Shown piece after piece: positions 1-5,518 of a stretch of 6,965 nt of DNA (its first letter is position 1; every line of letters begins with the position of its first letter). The DNA lies in contig SCPW01000208.1 in assembly GCA_004298605.1 (NCBI GenBank), positions 1 to 6,965 on the forward strand, given 5' to 3'. The position numbers were made by a program, and so were the translations under genes. Source of the DNA: Gallionella sp. (GTDB lineage: Bacteria; Pseudomonadota; Gammaproteobacteria; Burkholderiales; Gallionellaceae). The notes under the pieces were generated by a model that did no database searches, had not been told where the DNA came from, and was given only the letters and a program-made list of their open reading frames with translations.

Positions 1-35
1 CTGCCGGTGGAGCCGAGAACAGTCAGATTTTGCAT
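1..35 (-). CDS. dxr: 1-deoxy-D-xylulose 5-phosphate reductoisomerase, N-terminal fragment
   Basis: Only the first 11 codons and two bases are inside the window. They encode MQNLTVLGSTG, which matches the start of DXP reductoisomerase: a beta strand followed by the GSTGS nucleotide-binding turn of the NADPH Rossmann fold. The enzyme makes 2-C-methyl-D-erythritol 4-phosphate in the MEP isoprenoid pathway. The ATG is preceded by AAGGA at positions 47-43, which overlaps the cdsA stop codon, with a 7-base spacer. The gene starts 10 bases after cdsA ends, and dxr follows cdsA in many Beta- and Gammaproteobacteria. The identification rests on the short N-terminus plus this gene order. The rest of the gene runs off the left edge. 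Confidence 0.88.
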   Translation of the reverse strand, partial: MQNLTVLGSTG

Positions 36-42
36 GTAGGGT

Positions 43-47
43 TCCTT
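43..47 (-). promoter_or_regulatory. Ribosome binding site of dxr, overlapping the cdsA stop
   Basis: On the minus strand the sequence reads TAAGGA, so the purine-rich AAGGA shares bases with the TAA stop of cdsA. It lies 7 bases before the dxr ATG. This arrangement suggests that ribosomes finishing cdsA help start dxr. Confidence 0.65.
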
Positions 48-876
48 AACCCAGTTTCTGGAACAGCATCGCCATCGCGGCGAGCGGCAAGGTCGAAGTC
101 AACGCGTCGATGCGGTCCAGCAATCCGCCGTGGCCGGGCAGCAGCGCGCCGCTATCCTTGACACCGGCCTGGCGCTTGATGGCCGATTCGAACAAATCGC
201 CGATCACCGCCAAACCCACCCACCACCACGATGCCAGCAGCAAACCGGGCAACACTTCGCGCTGGTTAAAATATGGGCTGAAACTCCACACCAGCACCAC
301 ATAAACGGAGACACCCAGCATCGCGCCGGCAACCCCTTCCCAGGTCTTGCCCGGGCTGATGCTGGGGGCGAGCTTGTTCCTGCCGAATTTGCGCCCGGCG
401 AAATAGGCCGCGATATCCGCCACCCACACCAAACACATCACGAACAGCAGAACCCACGGGCCTGGGCTTGCGGCGCGCAAATCCAGCATCGCCAGGCCGG
501 TCGGAACCAGCACCGCCCAACCGGTCAGCGCCATCAAAACCGGCTGTTTGACTTTCCGGCCTATCATTAACCAGGACGGCACGACGATCAGCCACAGCAA
601 AGCCGATACGGCATAAACCGGCAAATGGGTATAGGCCCGCTGTACCTCGCCCGCGCCCGCATCCAGCCACAACAGGCCCAGCATCAACAACAGGGTCAGC
701 ACCCAGTAAAGATTCGCTTTCATGCCGGCCAGCCCGGACAGGCGCGACCACTCCGCGGTTCCCTGCATGACCATCACGACAACCAGCGCCGCCCACGCGG
801 CGGGCGGCAACGCGAACAGCGCCGCCAACAGCAGCGCCAGCAGGATGACGGCGGTAATCACGCGCGACCTAAGCAC
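46..876 (-). CDS. cdsA: Phosphatidate cytidylyltransferase (CDP-diacylglycerol synthase)
   Basis: Integral membrane enzyme that converts phosphatidic acid and CTP to CDP-diacylglycerol and pyrophosphate, the branch point for all phospholipids. From the chosen start the protein has 276 residues, close to the usual 270-285. It is very hydrophobic, with several membrane helices beginning at about residue 6. The C-terminal family signature is complete: SAIKR at 231-235, KDSG at 240-243, HGG at 249-251 and DRID at 254-257. These positions carry the conserved acidic and basic residues of the metal and CTP site. I chose the GTG at 876-874, which overlaps the end of uppS by 8 bases, for two reasons. 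AGGG lies 8 bases upstream, and the resulting N-terminus (MLRSRVITA) resembles other CdsA proteins. An in-frame TTG at 969 would add 31 basic residues and overlap uppS by 101 bases, which is unlikely. A GTG at 861 is a weaker alternative. Confidence 0.95.
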   Translation of the reverse strand: MLRSRVITAVILLALLLAALFALPPAAWAALVVVMVMQGTAEWSRLSGLAGMKANLYWVLTLLLMLGLLWLDAGAGEVQRAYTHLPVYAVSALLWLIVVPSWLMIGRKVKQPVLMALTGWAVLVPTGLAMLDLRAASPGPWVLLFVMCLVWVADIAAYFAGRKFGRNKLAPSISPGKTWEGVAGAMLGVSVYVVLVWSFSPYFNQREVLPGLLLASWWWVGLAVIGDLFESAIKRQAGVKDSGALLPGHGGLLDRIDALTSTLPLAAMAMLFQKLG

Positions 877-1633
877 CCTGTTTACCCTGCAACTGTTCGC
901 TGGTCCGCCCGAAACGCCGCTCGCGTTTTTGGTAGGAAGCAATCGCCGTCTCCAGCTCCTTGCGGCCAAACGCCGGCCATAACGTGTCGGTAAAATACAG
1001 TTCGGTATAGGCCAGTTGCCACAGCATGAAGTTGCTGATGCGCTGCTCGCCGCCGGTGCGGATGAACAAATCCGGCTCGGGCGCGTCGCTCATGGAAAGA
1101 TAGGGCGACAAATCTTCTTCGGCGAAGCCTTGCGCCAGTTGCGGACGCTCGCCGAGCATGGCCTGCACCGCGTGCATCACATCCCAGCGCCCGCCGTAGT
1201 TCGCGGCGATGGTCAGCGTCAAGCCGGTGTTGCCGGCGGTGAGGTGCTCGGCTTTATGCATGGCCTGATTGAGCTTGGCATCAAAGCGGCTGCGGTCGCC
1301 GATGATTTTCAGGCGGATGTTGTTTTTGTGCAGCTTGGCGACTTCGCGTTCCAGCATTTTCAGGAACAGCGACATCAGGAAGGAAACCTCGTCGGTGGGC
1401 CGCCGCCAGTTCTCGCTGCTGAACGCGAATACGGTCAGGTACTCCACCCCCAGGTCGCGGCAGGCTTTCACGGTTTCGCGCAATGCCTCGACACCGCGCT
1501 GATGCCCCATGACGCGCGGCATGAAACGCTGCTTCGCCCAGCGCCCGTTGCCGTCCATGATGACGGCGATATGGCGCGGGACACTGGCTATGTCGGGGAT
1601 GACGCGGGTGGAACTGGGGAGGAGAGATGCCAT
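869..1633 (-). CDS. uppS: Undecaprenyl diphosphate synthase (cis-prenyltransferase)
   Basis: Makes the C55 lipid carrier precursor by adding eight isopentenyl units in cis to farnesyl diphosphate. The carrier is used for peptidoglycan and other surface polymers. The protein has 254 residues, against about 253 in E. coli IspU. Visible family motifs are HIAVIMDGNGRWAK at 21-34 with the catalytic Asp27, GHQRG shortly after, FSSENWRRP, and the C-terminal region DLFIRTGGEQRISNFMLWQ with its conserved Arg and Glu residues. The ATG at 1633 is 12 bases after the frr stop. I see no good Shine-Dalgarno sequence in the preceding bases (GATTACAACCGTTA) and no other in-frame start before the DGNGR motif. 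Translation therefore probably depends on coupling to frr. Its product and that of dxr link this end of the operon to isoprenoid and cell-wall supply. Confidence 0.97.
   Translation of the reverse strand: MASLLPSSTRVIPDIASVPRHIAVIMDGNGRWAKQRFMPRVMGHQRGVEALRETVKACRDLGVEYLTVFAFSSENWRRPTDEVSFLMSLFLKMLEREVAKLHKNNIRLKIIGDRSRFDAKLNQAMHKAEHLTAGNTGLTLTIAANYGGRWDVMHAVQAMLGERPQLAQGFAEEDLSPYLSMSDAPEPDLFIRTGGEQRISNFMLWQLAYTELYFTDTLWPAFGRKELETAIASYQKRERRFGRTSEQLQGKQGA
885..888 (-). promoter_or_regulatory. Ribosome binding site supporting the GTG start of cdsA
   Basis: AGGG on the minus strand, inside the last codons of uppS, lies 8 bases before the GTG at 876. It supports this start over the upstream TTG and is consistent with translation coupled to uppS. 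Confidence 0.55.
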
Positions 1634-1645
1634 TAACGGTTGTAA

Positions 1646-2203
1646 TCAAACCGCCATCAGATCGGCTTCTTTGGCTTGCAGCGCCTTGTCGATTTCGGTG
1701 ACAAAACGGTCGGTCAGTTTCTGGATTTCGTCTTGCGTGCGGCGCTCTTCGTCTTCGGCGATCTCTTTTTTCTTGAGTGCTTCTTTCAGGGTATGGTTGG
1801 CGTCGCGGCGGATGTTGCGCACCGCGATTTTCGCGTCTTCGCCTTCGGATTTGATCACTTTAATCAAATCGCGGCGGCGTTCTTCGGTCAGCATCGGCAT
1901 CGGCACGCGGATCATATCCCCGTTGGTGGACGGATTTAAACCCAAGTCAGAATCGCGTATCGCGCGTTCCACCGGGCCGACCATATTTTTTTCCCAAGGT
2001 TGCACACCGATCGTGCGCGCATCGACCAGCGTGACGTTGGCGACCTGGGTGACCAGCGTCGGGCTGCCGTAGTAATCCACCGTGACATGATCCAGCAAAC
2101 CGGTGTGCGCGCGTCCGGTGCGCACTTTGCCAAGATCCGCTTTCAATGCCTCCAGCGATTTCTGCATTTTTTGTTCGGTTGTTTTTTTCAGGCCAGCAAT
2201 CAT
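1646..2203 (-). CDS. frr: Ribosome recycling factor
   Basis: With EF-G, RRF splits the post-termination ribosome so that its subunits can be reused. The protein has 185 residues, the same as in E. coli, and is collinear with the family. The N-terminal helix of domain I carries KVRTGRA at 26-32. Domain II, the beta/alpha/beta insert, spans roughly residues 31-104. The long helices of domain I then resume with TEERRRDL at 106-113 and VRNIRRDAN at 128-136. Arg129 and Arg132, which contact 23S rRNA in characterised RRFs, are both present. The ATG at 2203 has a strong AGGAG 6 bases upstream. The gene starts 9 bases after pyrH and ends 12 bases before uppS. Confidence 0.98.
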   Translation of the reverse strand: MIAGLKKTTEQKMQKSLEALKADLGKVRTGRAHTGLLDHVTVDYYGSPTLVTQVANVTLVDARTIGVQPWEKNMVGPVERAIRDSDLGLNPSTNGDMIRVPMPMLTEERRRDLIKVIKSEGEDAKIAVRNIRRDANHTLKEALKKKEIAEDEERRTQDEIQKLTDRFVTEIDKALQAKEADLMAV

Positions 2204-2209
2204 GCCATT

Positions 2210-2214
2210 CTCCT
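2210..2214 (-). promoter_or_regulatory. Ribosome binding site of frr, overlapping the pyrH stop
   Basis: AGGAG lies 6 bases before the frr ATG. Its first two bases are the last two of the pyrH TAG stop (minus-strand TAGGAG). This fits stop-start coupling and fixes the frr start at 2203. A nearby ATG at 2208-2206 is out of frame. Confidence 0.75.
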
Positions 2215-2932
2215 AGTCGATACGCACCAAAGTGCCCTCACCTTCGCCCAACACCACACGCTTCAGCGCGCCCGCTTTAAAAATACTAAACACGATAATC
2301 GGCAATTTCTGGTCGCGGCACAAAGTCAGCGCCGTCGCATCCATCACCTTGAGATTTTTGCTGATCGCCTCATCGAAGCTCAGGCTTTGATAGCGGATCG
2401 CATCGGGGTCTTTCTTCGGGTCGGCGGTATAAACGCCGTCCACCTTGGTGGCCTTGATGACTACCTCGGCCGACATTTCCACACCGCGCAATGCGGCGGC
2501 GGTGTCGGTGGTGAAGAACGGGCTGCCGATGCCCGCCGCGAAAATCACCACTTTGCCGTCTTCCAGATAACGCAGTGCTTTATTGCGGATAAACGGTTCG
2601 GCGACTTGCTCCAGGTTCAATGCGGACTGCACGCGGCAATCCAGCCCGGCGCGCTTCATCGCGTCCTGCAACGCCATCGAATTCATCACCGTGGCCAGCA
2701 TGCCCATGTAATCGGCGGTCGCCCTATCCATCCCCGCCGCAGCCGGAGCCACGCCGCGGAAGATATTGCCGCCGCCGATCACGATCGCCACTTGCACGCC
2801 CAGCCCGACCACCTCGGCGATCTCGGCGACGATGCGCTCGATCACCGTGCGGTTGATACCGTAGCTGTCCTCGCCCATCAGCGCCTCGCCGCTGAGCTTG
2901 AGCAGAATGCGTTTATAAGCGGGCGCGCTCAT
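2213..2932 (-). CDS. pyrH: UMP kinase (uridylate kinase)
   Basis: Phosphorylates UMP to UDP with ATP. It belongs to the bacterial amino-acid-kinase-fold type, a hexamer regulated by GTP and UTP in characterised members. The protein has 239 residues, against 241 in E. coli. Visible motifs are KLSGEAL at 12-18 (phosphate binding), GGGNIFRG at 53-60, and [17 protein letters not shown] at 68-84, which is highly characteristic of PyrH and lines the UMP site. [10 protein letters not shown] and [11 protein letters not shown] follow in the nucleotide-binding half. The ATG at 2932 comes 5 bases after the tsf stop, with only a poor Shine-Dalgarno-like AGG about 11 bases upstream. Initiation is therefore probably coupled to tsf termination. 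No separate promoter fits in the 5-base gap. Confidence 0.98.
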   Translation of the reverse strand: MSAPAYKRILLKLSGEALMGEDSYGINRTVIERIVAEIAEVVGLGVQVAIVIGGGNIFRGVAPAAAGMDRATADYMGMLATVMNSMALQDAMKRAGLDCRVQSALNLEQVAEPFIRNKALRYLEDGKVVIFAAGIGSPFFTTDTAAALRGVEMSAEVVIKATKVDGVYTADPKKDPDAIRYQSLSFDEAISKNLKVMDATALTLCRDQKLPIIVFSIFKAGALKRVVLGEGEGTLVRID

Positions 2933-2937
2933 GGCGG

Positions 2938-3837
2938 TTAAACCTGCGCGGCCGCTGCGGCAGCCGCAACTTCAGCCGCGTAGTCTTCGACCTTCTTCTC
3001 GATGCCCTCTCCCACCACGAACATCTGGAACGCGGTCACCGACGCGCCCTTGCTCTTCAGCAACTGCTCGATGGTTTGCTTGCCGTCTTCCGCCTTGACG
3101 AACACTTGGCCCAGCAGCGTCACTTCCTTGAGGAACTTCTGCACCGTACCTTCGGCAATTTTTTCCAGCATCGCTTCCGGCTTGCCGGATTCCTTGGCCT
3201 TCTCGATGGCGATGCGGCGTTCGGTTTCGATCTCGGTCGGGTTCACGCCCGAAGCGTCGATCGACTTCGGTTTGCTGGCGGCAATATGCATGGACAGGTC
3301 GCGGCCCAGCGTTTCGTCGCCGCCCGTGTAATCCAGCAACACGCCGATCTTGCTGCCGTGCAGGTAGCTGGACAGCTTGCCGGTGGTCGTCGCGTAGCGC
3401 TCGAAGCGGCGGACCGTAATATTCTCGCCGAGCTTCATCACCAGCGCCTTGCGGGTTTCTTCCACGCTACCGGAACCGTTGGCTATCGCCACATCAGCCA
3501 GCGCGGCAATATCCGCCGGATCATTCTTCGCCACCGTCTCGGCCACGTTTTTCGCGAAGGCCACAAAATCATCGTTCTTGGCGACAAAATCGGTTTCGCA
3601 GTTCACTTCCGCCACTGCGCCAGTTTTGCCATCTGCGGCGATAAATGTGCTGACCACGCCCTCTGCGGTTACCCGCGACGACGCCTTGCTGGCCTTGGCG
3701 CCGCTCTTGATGCGCAATTGCTCTTCGGCAATCTTGAAATCGCCGTTGGCTTCAACCAGAGCTTTTTTACATTCCATCATGCCGAGGCCGGTCGCCTCGC
3801 GCAGTTCTTTAACCATACTTGCAGTTACTTCCGCCAT
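2938..3837 (-). CDS. tsf: Translation elongation factor Ts
   Basis: Nucleotide exchange factor that removes GDP from EF-Tu during elongation. The protein has 299 residues, within the normal proteobacterial size for EF-Ts. An N-terminal UBA-like EF-Tu-binding domain is visible ([19 protein letters not shown], residues 9-27). The core follows, with the diagnostic TDFV at 82-85, which inserts near the Mg site of EF-Tu, and then the second core subdomain and the C-terminal helices. The protein ends in an unusually alanine-rich tail ([13 protein letters not shown]). The ATG at 3837 has GGGAG at 3848-3844, 6 bases upstream. A 65-base spacer with a terminator-like hairpin separates it from rpsB, so tsf may receive only part of the rpsB transcription. 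pyrH follows after 5 bases. Confidence 0.98.
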   Translation of the reverse strand: MAEVTASMVKELREATGLGMMECKKALVEANGDFKIAEEQLRIKSGAKASKASSRVTAEGVVSTFIAADGKTGAVAEVNCETDFVAKNDDFVAFAKNVAETVAKNDPADIAALADVAIANGSGSVEETRKALVMKLGENITVRRFERYATTTGKLSSYLHGSKIGVLLDYTGGDETLGRDLSMHIAASKPKSIDASGVNPTEIETERRIAIEKAKESGKPEAMLEKIAEGTVQKFLKEVTLLGQVFVKAEDGKQTIEQLLKSKGASVTAFQMFVVGEGIEKKVEDYAAEVAAAAAAAQV

Positions 3838-3861
3838 CTCAAACTCCCGAAAAATACTTAT

Positions 3862-3885
3862 AAAAAAAGGGGCTCGCGCCCCTTT
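3862..3885 (-). terminator. Terminator-like hairpin (attenuator) between rpsB and tsf
   Basis: The minus strand reads AAAGGGGC, GCGA, GCCCCTTT. This is a perfect 8-bp inverted repeat closing a four-base GNRA-type loop. The T run is seven bases long, four of them beyond the stem. The stem begins 17 bases after the rpsB stop. It has the form of an intrinsic terminator, yet tsf and the rest of the operon continue directly downstream with no obvious new promoter. Partial readthrough is the likely outcome, setting S2 output against EF-Ts and later genes. It could also serve as an RNA stability element or a 3'-end processing barrier. Confidence 0.75.
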
Positions 3886-3902
3886 ATGCGCCTTGTCGAA
3901 AC

Positions 3903-4628
3903 TTAAGCGGTTTGCTGTTCGGCAACCTGCTCGACCAATTCGTTCATGGCTTGCGCGCGGCCTTCCAGCACTGCGTCAGCGATGCCGCGAGCGTACAAAC
4001 GGATCGCTTGCGTAGAGTCGTCATTGCCCGGAATGATGTAGTCCACGCCGAGCGGGGAATTGTTGGTATCGACCACGCCGATCACCGGGATACCCAGTTT
4101 CTGCGCTTCGACGATGGCGCCCTTCTGGTAGCCCACGTCGATCACGAACAGCGCGGCCGGCAAGCCGTTCATATCCTTGATGCCGCCCAGGCTGCGATCC
4201 AGTTTTTCCAGTTCGCGCTTCATCATCAGCGCTTCTTTCTTGGAAATTTTCTCGTTTGCGTTATCGGCAGTGATCTGCTCCAGCTCGCGCAGGCGTTTGA
4301 TGGATTGTTGCACGGTCTTGTAGTTGGTCAGCATGCCGCCCAACCAGCGGTGGTTCACGAACGGGGAATCCGCGCGGACGGCCTCTTCCTGCAAAATGTC
4401 GCGCGCTTGGCGCTTGGTTGCCACAAACAGAATCGTGCCCTTTTTGGCGGACAGTTTGCGCACGAAGTTTTCCGCTTCGGCAAACATCGCCACGGTTTTT
4501 TCCAGGTTGATAATGTGAATTTTGTTGCGGTGACCGAAGATGAACGGTGCCATCTTGGGGTTCCAGAAACGGGTTTGGTGGCCGAAATGAACACCGGCCT
4601 CCAGCATTTGACGCATAGTTACAGCCAT
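3903..4628 (-). CDS. rpsB: 30S ribosomal protein S2
   Basis: Late-assembling small-subunit protein that binds 16S rRNA and is needed for docking of S1. The protein has 241 residues, as in E. coli, and is collinear with the family. Features include the N-terminal signature [14 protein letters not shown], the following [24 protein letters not shown] in the middle, and the C-terminal [12 protein letters not shown] and DYIIPGNDD segments that close the nucleotide-binding-like fold. The coiled-coil insert is visible as a charged stretch ([20 protein letters not shown]). The ATG at 4628 is preceded by GGAG at 4637-4634, 5 bases upstream. The gene has its own promoter and a leader of about 105 nt, so it is the first gene of the translation/envelope operon. 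In enterobacteria S2 represses its own operon through the leader. The structures seen here suggest something similar, but I cannot show that they are homologous. Confidence 0.99.
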   Translation of the reverse strand: MAVTMRQMLEAGVHFGHQTRFWNPKMAPFIFGHRNKIHIINLEKTVAMFAEAENFVRKLSAKKGTILFVATKRQARDILQEEAVRADSPFVNHRWLGGMLTNYKTVQQSIKRLRELEQITADNANEKISKKEALMMKRELEKLDRSLGGIKDMNGLPAALFVIDVGYQKGAIVEAQKLGIPVIGVVDTNNSPLGVDYIIPGNDDSTQAIRLYARGIADAVLEGRAQAMNELVEQVAEQQTA

Positions 4629-4734
4629 GATTGCTCCAATCGTAAGGGTTAAAAACTACCACTCGCCAGCCTGACCCATAACGGGCACCCCAACTTGCGC
4701 GAGCGGGAAATTTGCTCCGGCCTATTCCGGAGCG
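4629..4734 (-). promoter_or_regulatory. rpsB 5' leader with two candidate RNA structures
   Basis: From the predicted start near 4734 to the ATG the leader is about 105 nt. The first structure is a hairpin at the very 5' end: 4733-4727 (GCTCCGG) pairs with 4720-4714 (CCGGAGC) around a 6-base loop. In the second, 4706-4699 (CCGCTCGC) can pair with 4666-4659 (GCGAGTGG) as an 8-bp stem with one G-U, enclosing a smaller GCCC/GGGT hairpin. The Shine-Dalgarno GGAG lies at 4637-4634. The pairings are read by eye, without energy calculations. The known S2-binding rpsB leader of gammaproteobacteria makes an autoregulatory role plausible, but this is inference. Confidence 0.5.
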
Positions 4735-4740
4735 GCGCGC

Positions 4741-4770
4741 ATTCTATCACTAATGCGGCACTCACCTCAA
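4741..4770 (-). promoter_or_regulatory. Promoter of the rpsB-tsf operon
   Basis: The -35 box is TTGAGG at 4770-4765 and the -10 box is TAGAAT at 4746-4741, with 18 bases between them. The TG at 4749-4748 forms an extended -10 (TGATAGAAT). A GC-rich discriminator (GCGCGCC) follows directly, a feature typical of stringently controlled ribosomal promoters. The predicted transcription start is near 4734. The -35 box coincides with the last two sense codons of msrA (TTG AGG) just before its TGA stop. The call rests on consensus matching and on its position before rpsB. Confidence 0.7.
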
Positions 4771-5397
4771 CTTTGAAACACTCGGGGGGTGCTCGGCTTG
4801 CTTTCCTTCACCCAACCCGAACCGCCGCACATAGTGGCAAGTATAGCCGCCGCGATTTTTGACCAGATATTTCTGGTGGTATTCCTCGGCGCGGAAAAAT
4901 TCCTTGAACGGCACGACTTCGGTGACGGCCTTGGCTTTCCAGTCGCCGGAGGCATCCACGGTTTTGATGACCTCTTCGGCGGTACGCTTCTGCTCTTCGC
5001 CGAGGTAAAAAATCGCCGAGCGGTATTGCGCGCCGACATCGTTGCCTTGCCGGTTGCGCGTGGTCGGGTTGTGCATGCGGAAGAATTCGAACAGCAGGTG
5101 GCGGTAACTGAGCCGTTGCGGGTCGAATACGATTTTCAGCGATTCGGCGTGGCCGGTGTTGCCGGCCTTCACTTGCTCGTAGCGCGCATCAGGCGTGCTG
5201 CCGCCGGTATAGCCGACTCCGGTTTCCAGCACGCCGGGAATTTGCCGCACCAGCTCTTCCATGCCCCAGAAGCAACCGCCCGCGAGGTAGGCGGTTTGTG
5301 GTTTGGCGTGCCCGGCCATGGCGGCTCCTGCGGGGCAGGCAAAAAATGTGGCGGGAAGCAGGGCGGCAAGAAGGAAAAATCTGGCGGACGTTTTCAT
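4762..5397 (-). CDS. msrA: Exported peptide methionine sulfoxide reductase A
   Basis: Reduces the S epimer of methionine sulfoxide in oxidised proteins. The protein has 211 residues. The MsrA core is clear: GGCFWGMEE at 40-48 with catalytic Cys42, GYTGG at 62-66, GHAES at 82-86 with conserved Glu85, HNPTTRNRQGNDVGAQYRS at 109-127 with Tyr125, and a C-terminal GGYTCHYVR in which Cys187 is the likely resolving cysteine. Residues 1-28 look like a Sec signal peptide: Lys2 and Arg6, a hydrophobic stretch at about 7-20, then small residues ending AGAAMA. The enzyme is therefore probably periplasmic. FFAC (Cys21) is a poor lipobox, so a lipoprotein is less likely. The ATG at 5397 has only a weak GGGA about 10 bases upstream. 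The gene stands between an ABC exporter and rpsB, 121 bases after the ATPase, and I found no convincing promoter of its own. Confidence 0.95.
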   Translation of the reverse strand: MKTSARFFLLAALLPATFFACPAGAAMAGHAKPQTAYLAGGCFWGMEELVRQIPGVLETGVGYTGGSTPDARYEQVKAGNTGHAESLKIVFDPQRLSYRHLLFEFFRMHNPTTRNRQGNDVGAQYRSAIFYLGEEQKRTAEEVIKTVDASGDWKAKAVTEVVPFKEFFRAEEYHQKYLVKNRGGYTCHYVRRFGLGEGKQAEHPPSVSKLR

Positions 5398-5518
5398 GGA
5401 TGAGCTGTCCCAAATTGAGGACCGGTTGACACGAAAACAGGATGGAAGTTCTAAAGGCCGCGTTATTCCGGTTGCCCGCAGGCAAAGGTAATTTTTACGT
5501 TTTTACGGTGGACTGGAA
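5398..5518. other. Intergenic spacer between the ABC ATPase gene and msrA
   Basis: This spacer has no convincing gene. It holds a perfect 8-bp tandem repeat (TTTTTACG twice, plus strand 5492-5507) and a 5-bp inverted repeat TTGCC-CGCA-GGCAA at 5472-5485. The inverted repeat is not followed by a T-tract in the direction of transcription, so it is a poor terminator for the ABC genes. No good minus-strand -35/-10 pair stands out. Whether msrA is cotranscribed with the exporter genes cannot be decided from the sequence. Confidence 0.5.
5492..5507. repeat. Tandem 8-bp repeat TTTTTACG x2
   Basis: Two adjacent perfect copies of TTTTTACG lie just downstream of the ABC ATPase stop, reading CGTAAAAA twice in the direction of transcription. 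The element is AT-rich within GC-rich surroundings. No function can be assigned. Confidence 0.6.

Noticed and set aside
2000..2941. Long plus-strand open frame (313 codons) opposite frr and pyrH
   Set aside because: It lies exactly antisense to two certain genes. Its translation is rich in His, Arg, Gln and Ala with no recognisable domain, as expected for the complement of GC-rich coding DNA.
3857..3862. TATAAG as a possible -10 box of a separate tsf promoter
   Set aside because: No -35 box lies at the right distance, and transcription would start at or inside the tsf ribosome binding site.
3076..3906. Long plus-strand open frame (276 codons) opposite tsf
   Set aside because: It is an antisense shadow of tsf with no start signal and no family resemblance.
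3912..4652. Plus-strand open frame opposite rpsB
   Set aside because: It mirrors the rpsB coding region, and its composition (many His, Phe, Val) is that of a complementary-strand artefact.
4714..4733. The rpsB leader hairpin as a transcription terminator for msrA
   Set aside because: It is followed by AAATTTCCC rather than a T-tract, and it lies downstream of a convincing rpsB promoter, so a leader element fits better.
5426..5455. Plus-strand promoter-like TTGACA with a TCTAAA 18 bases downstream
   Set aside because: The -35 is perfect but the -10 is poor, and no plus-strand gene lies downstream, only the antisense strand of the ABC ATPase gene. Probably chance.
5472..5507. Possible intrinsic terminator on the plus strand (TTGCC/GGCAA hairpin followed by T-rich sequence)
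   Set aside because: The stem is only 5 bp, the T-rich stretch is separated from it by several bases, and there is no plus-strand gene to terminate.
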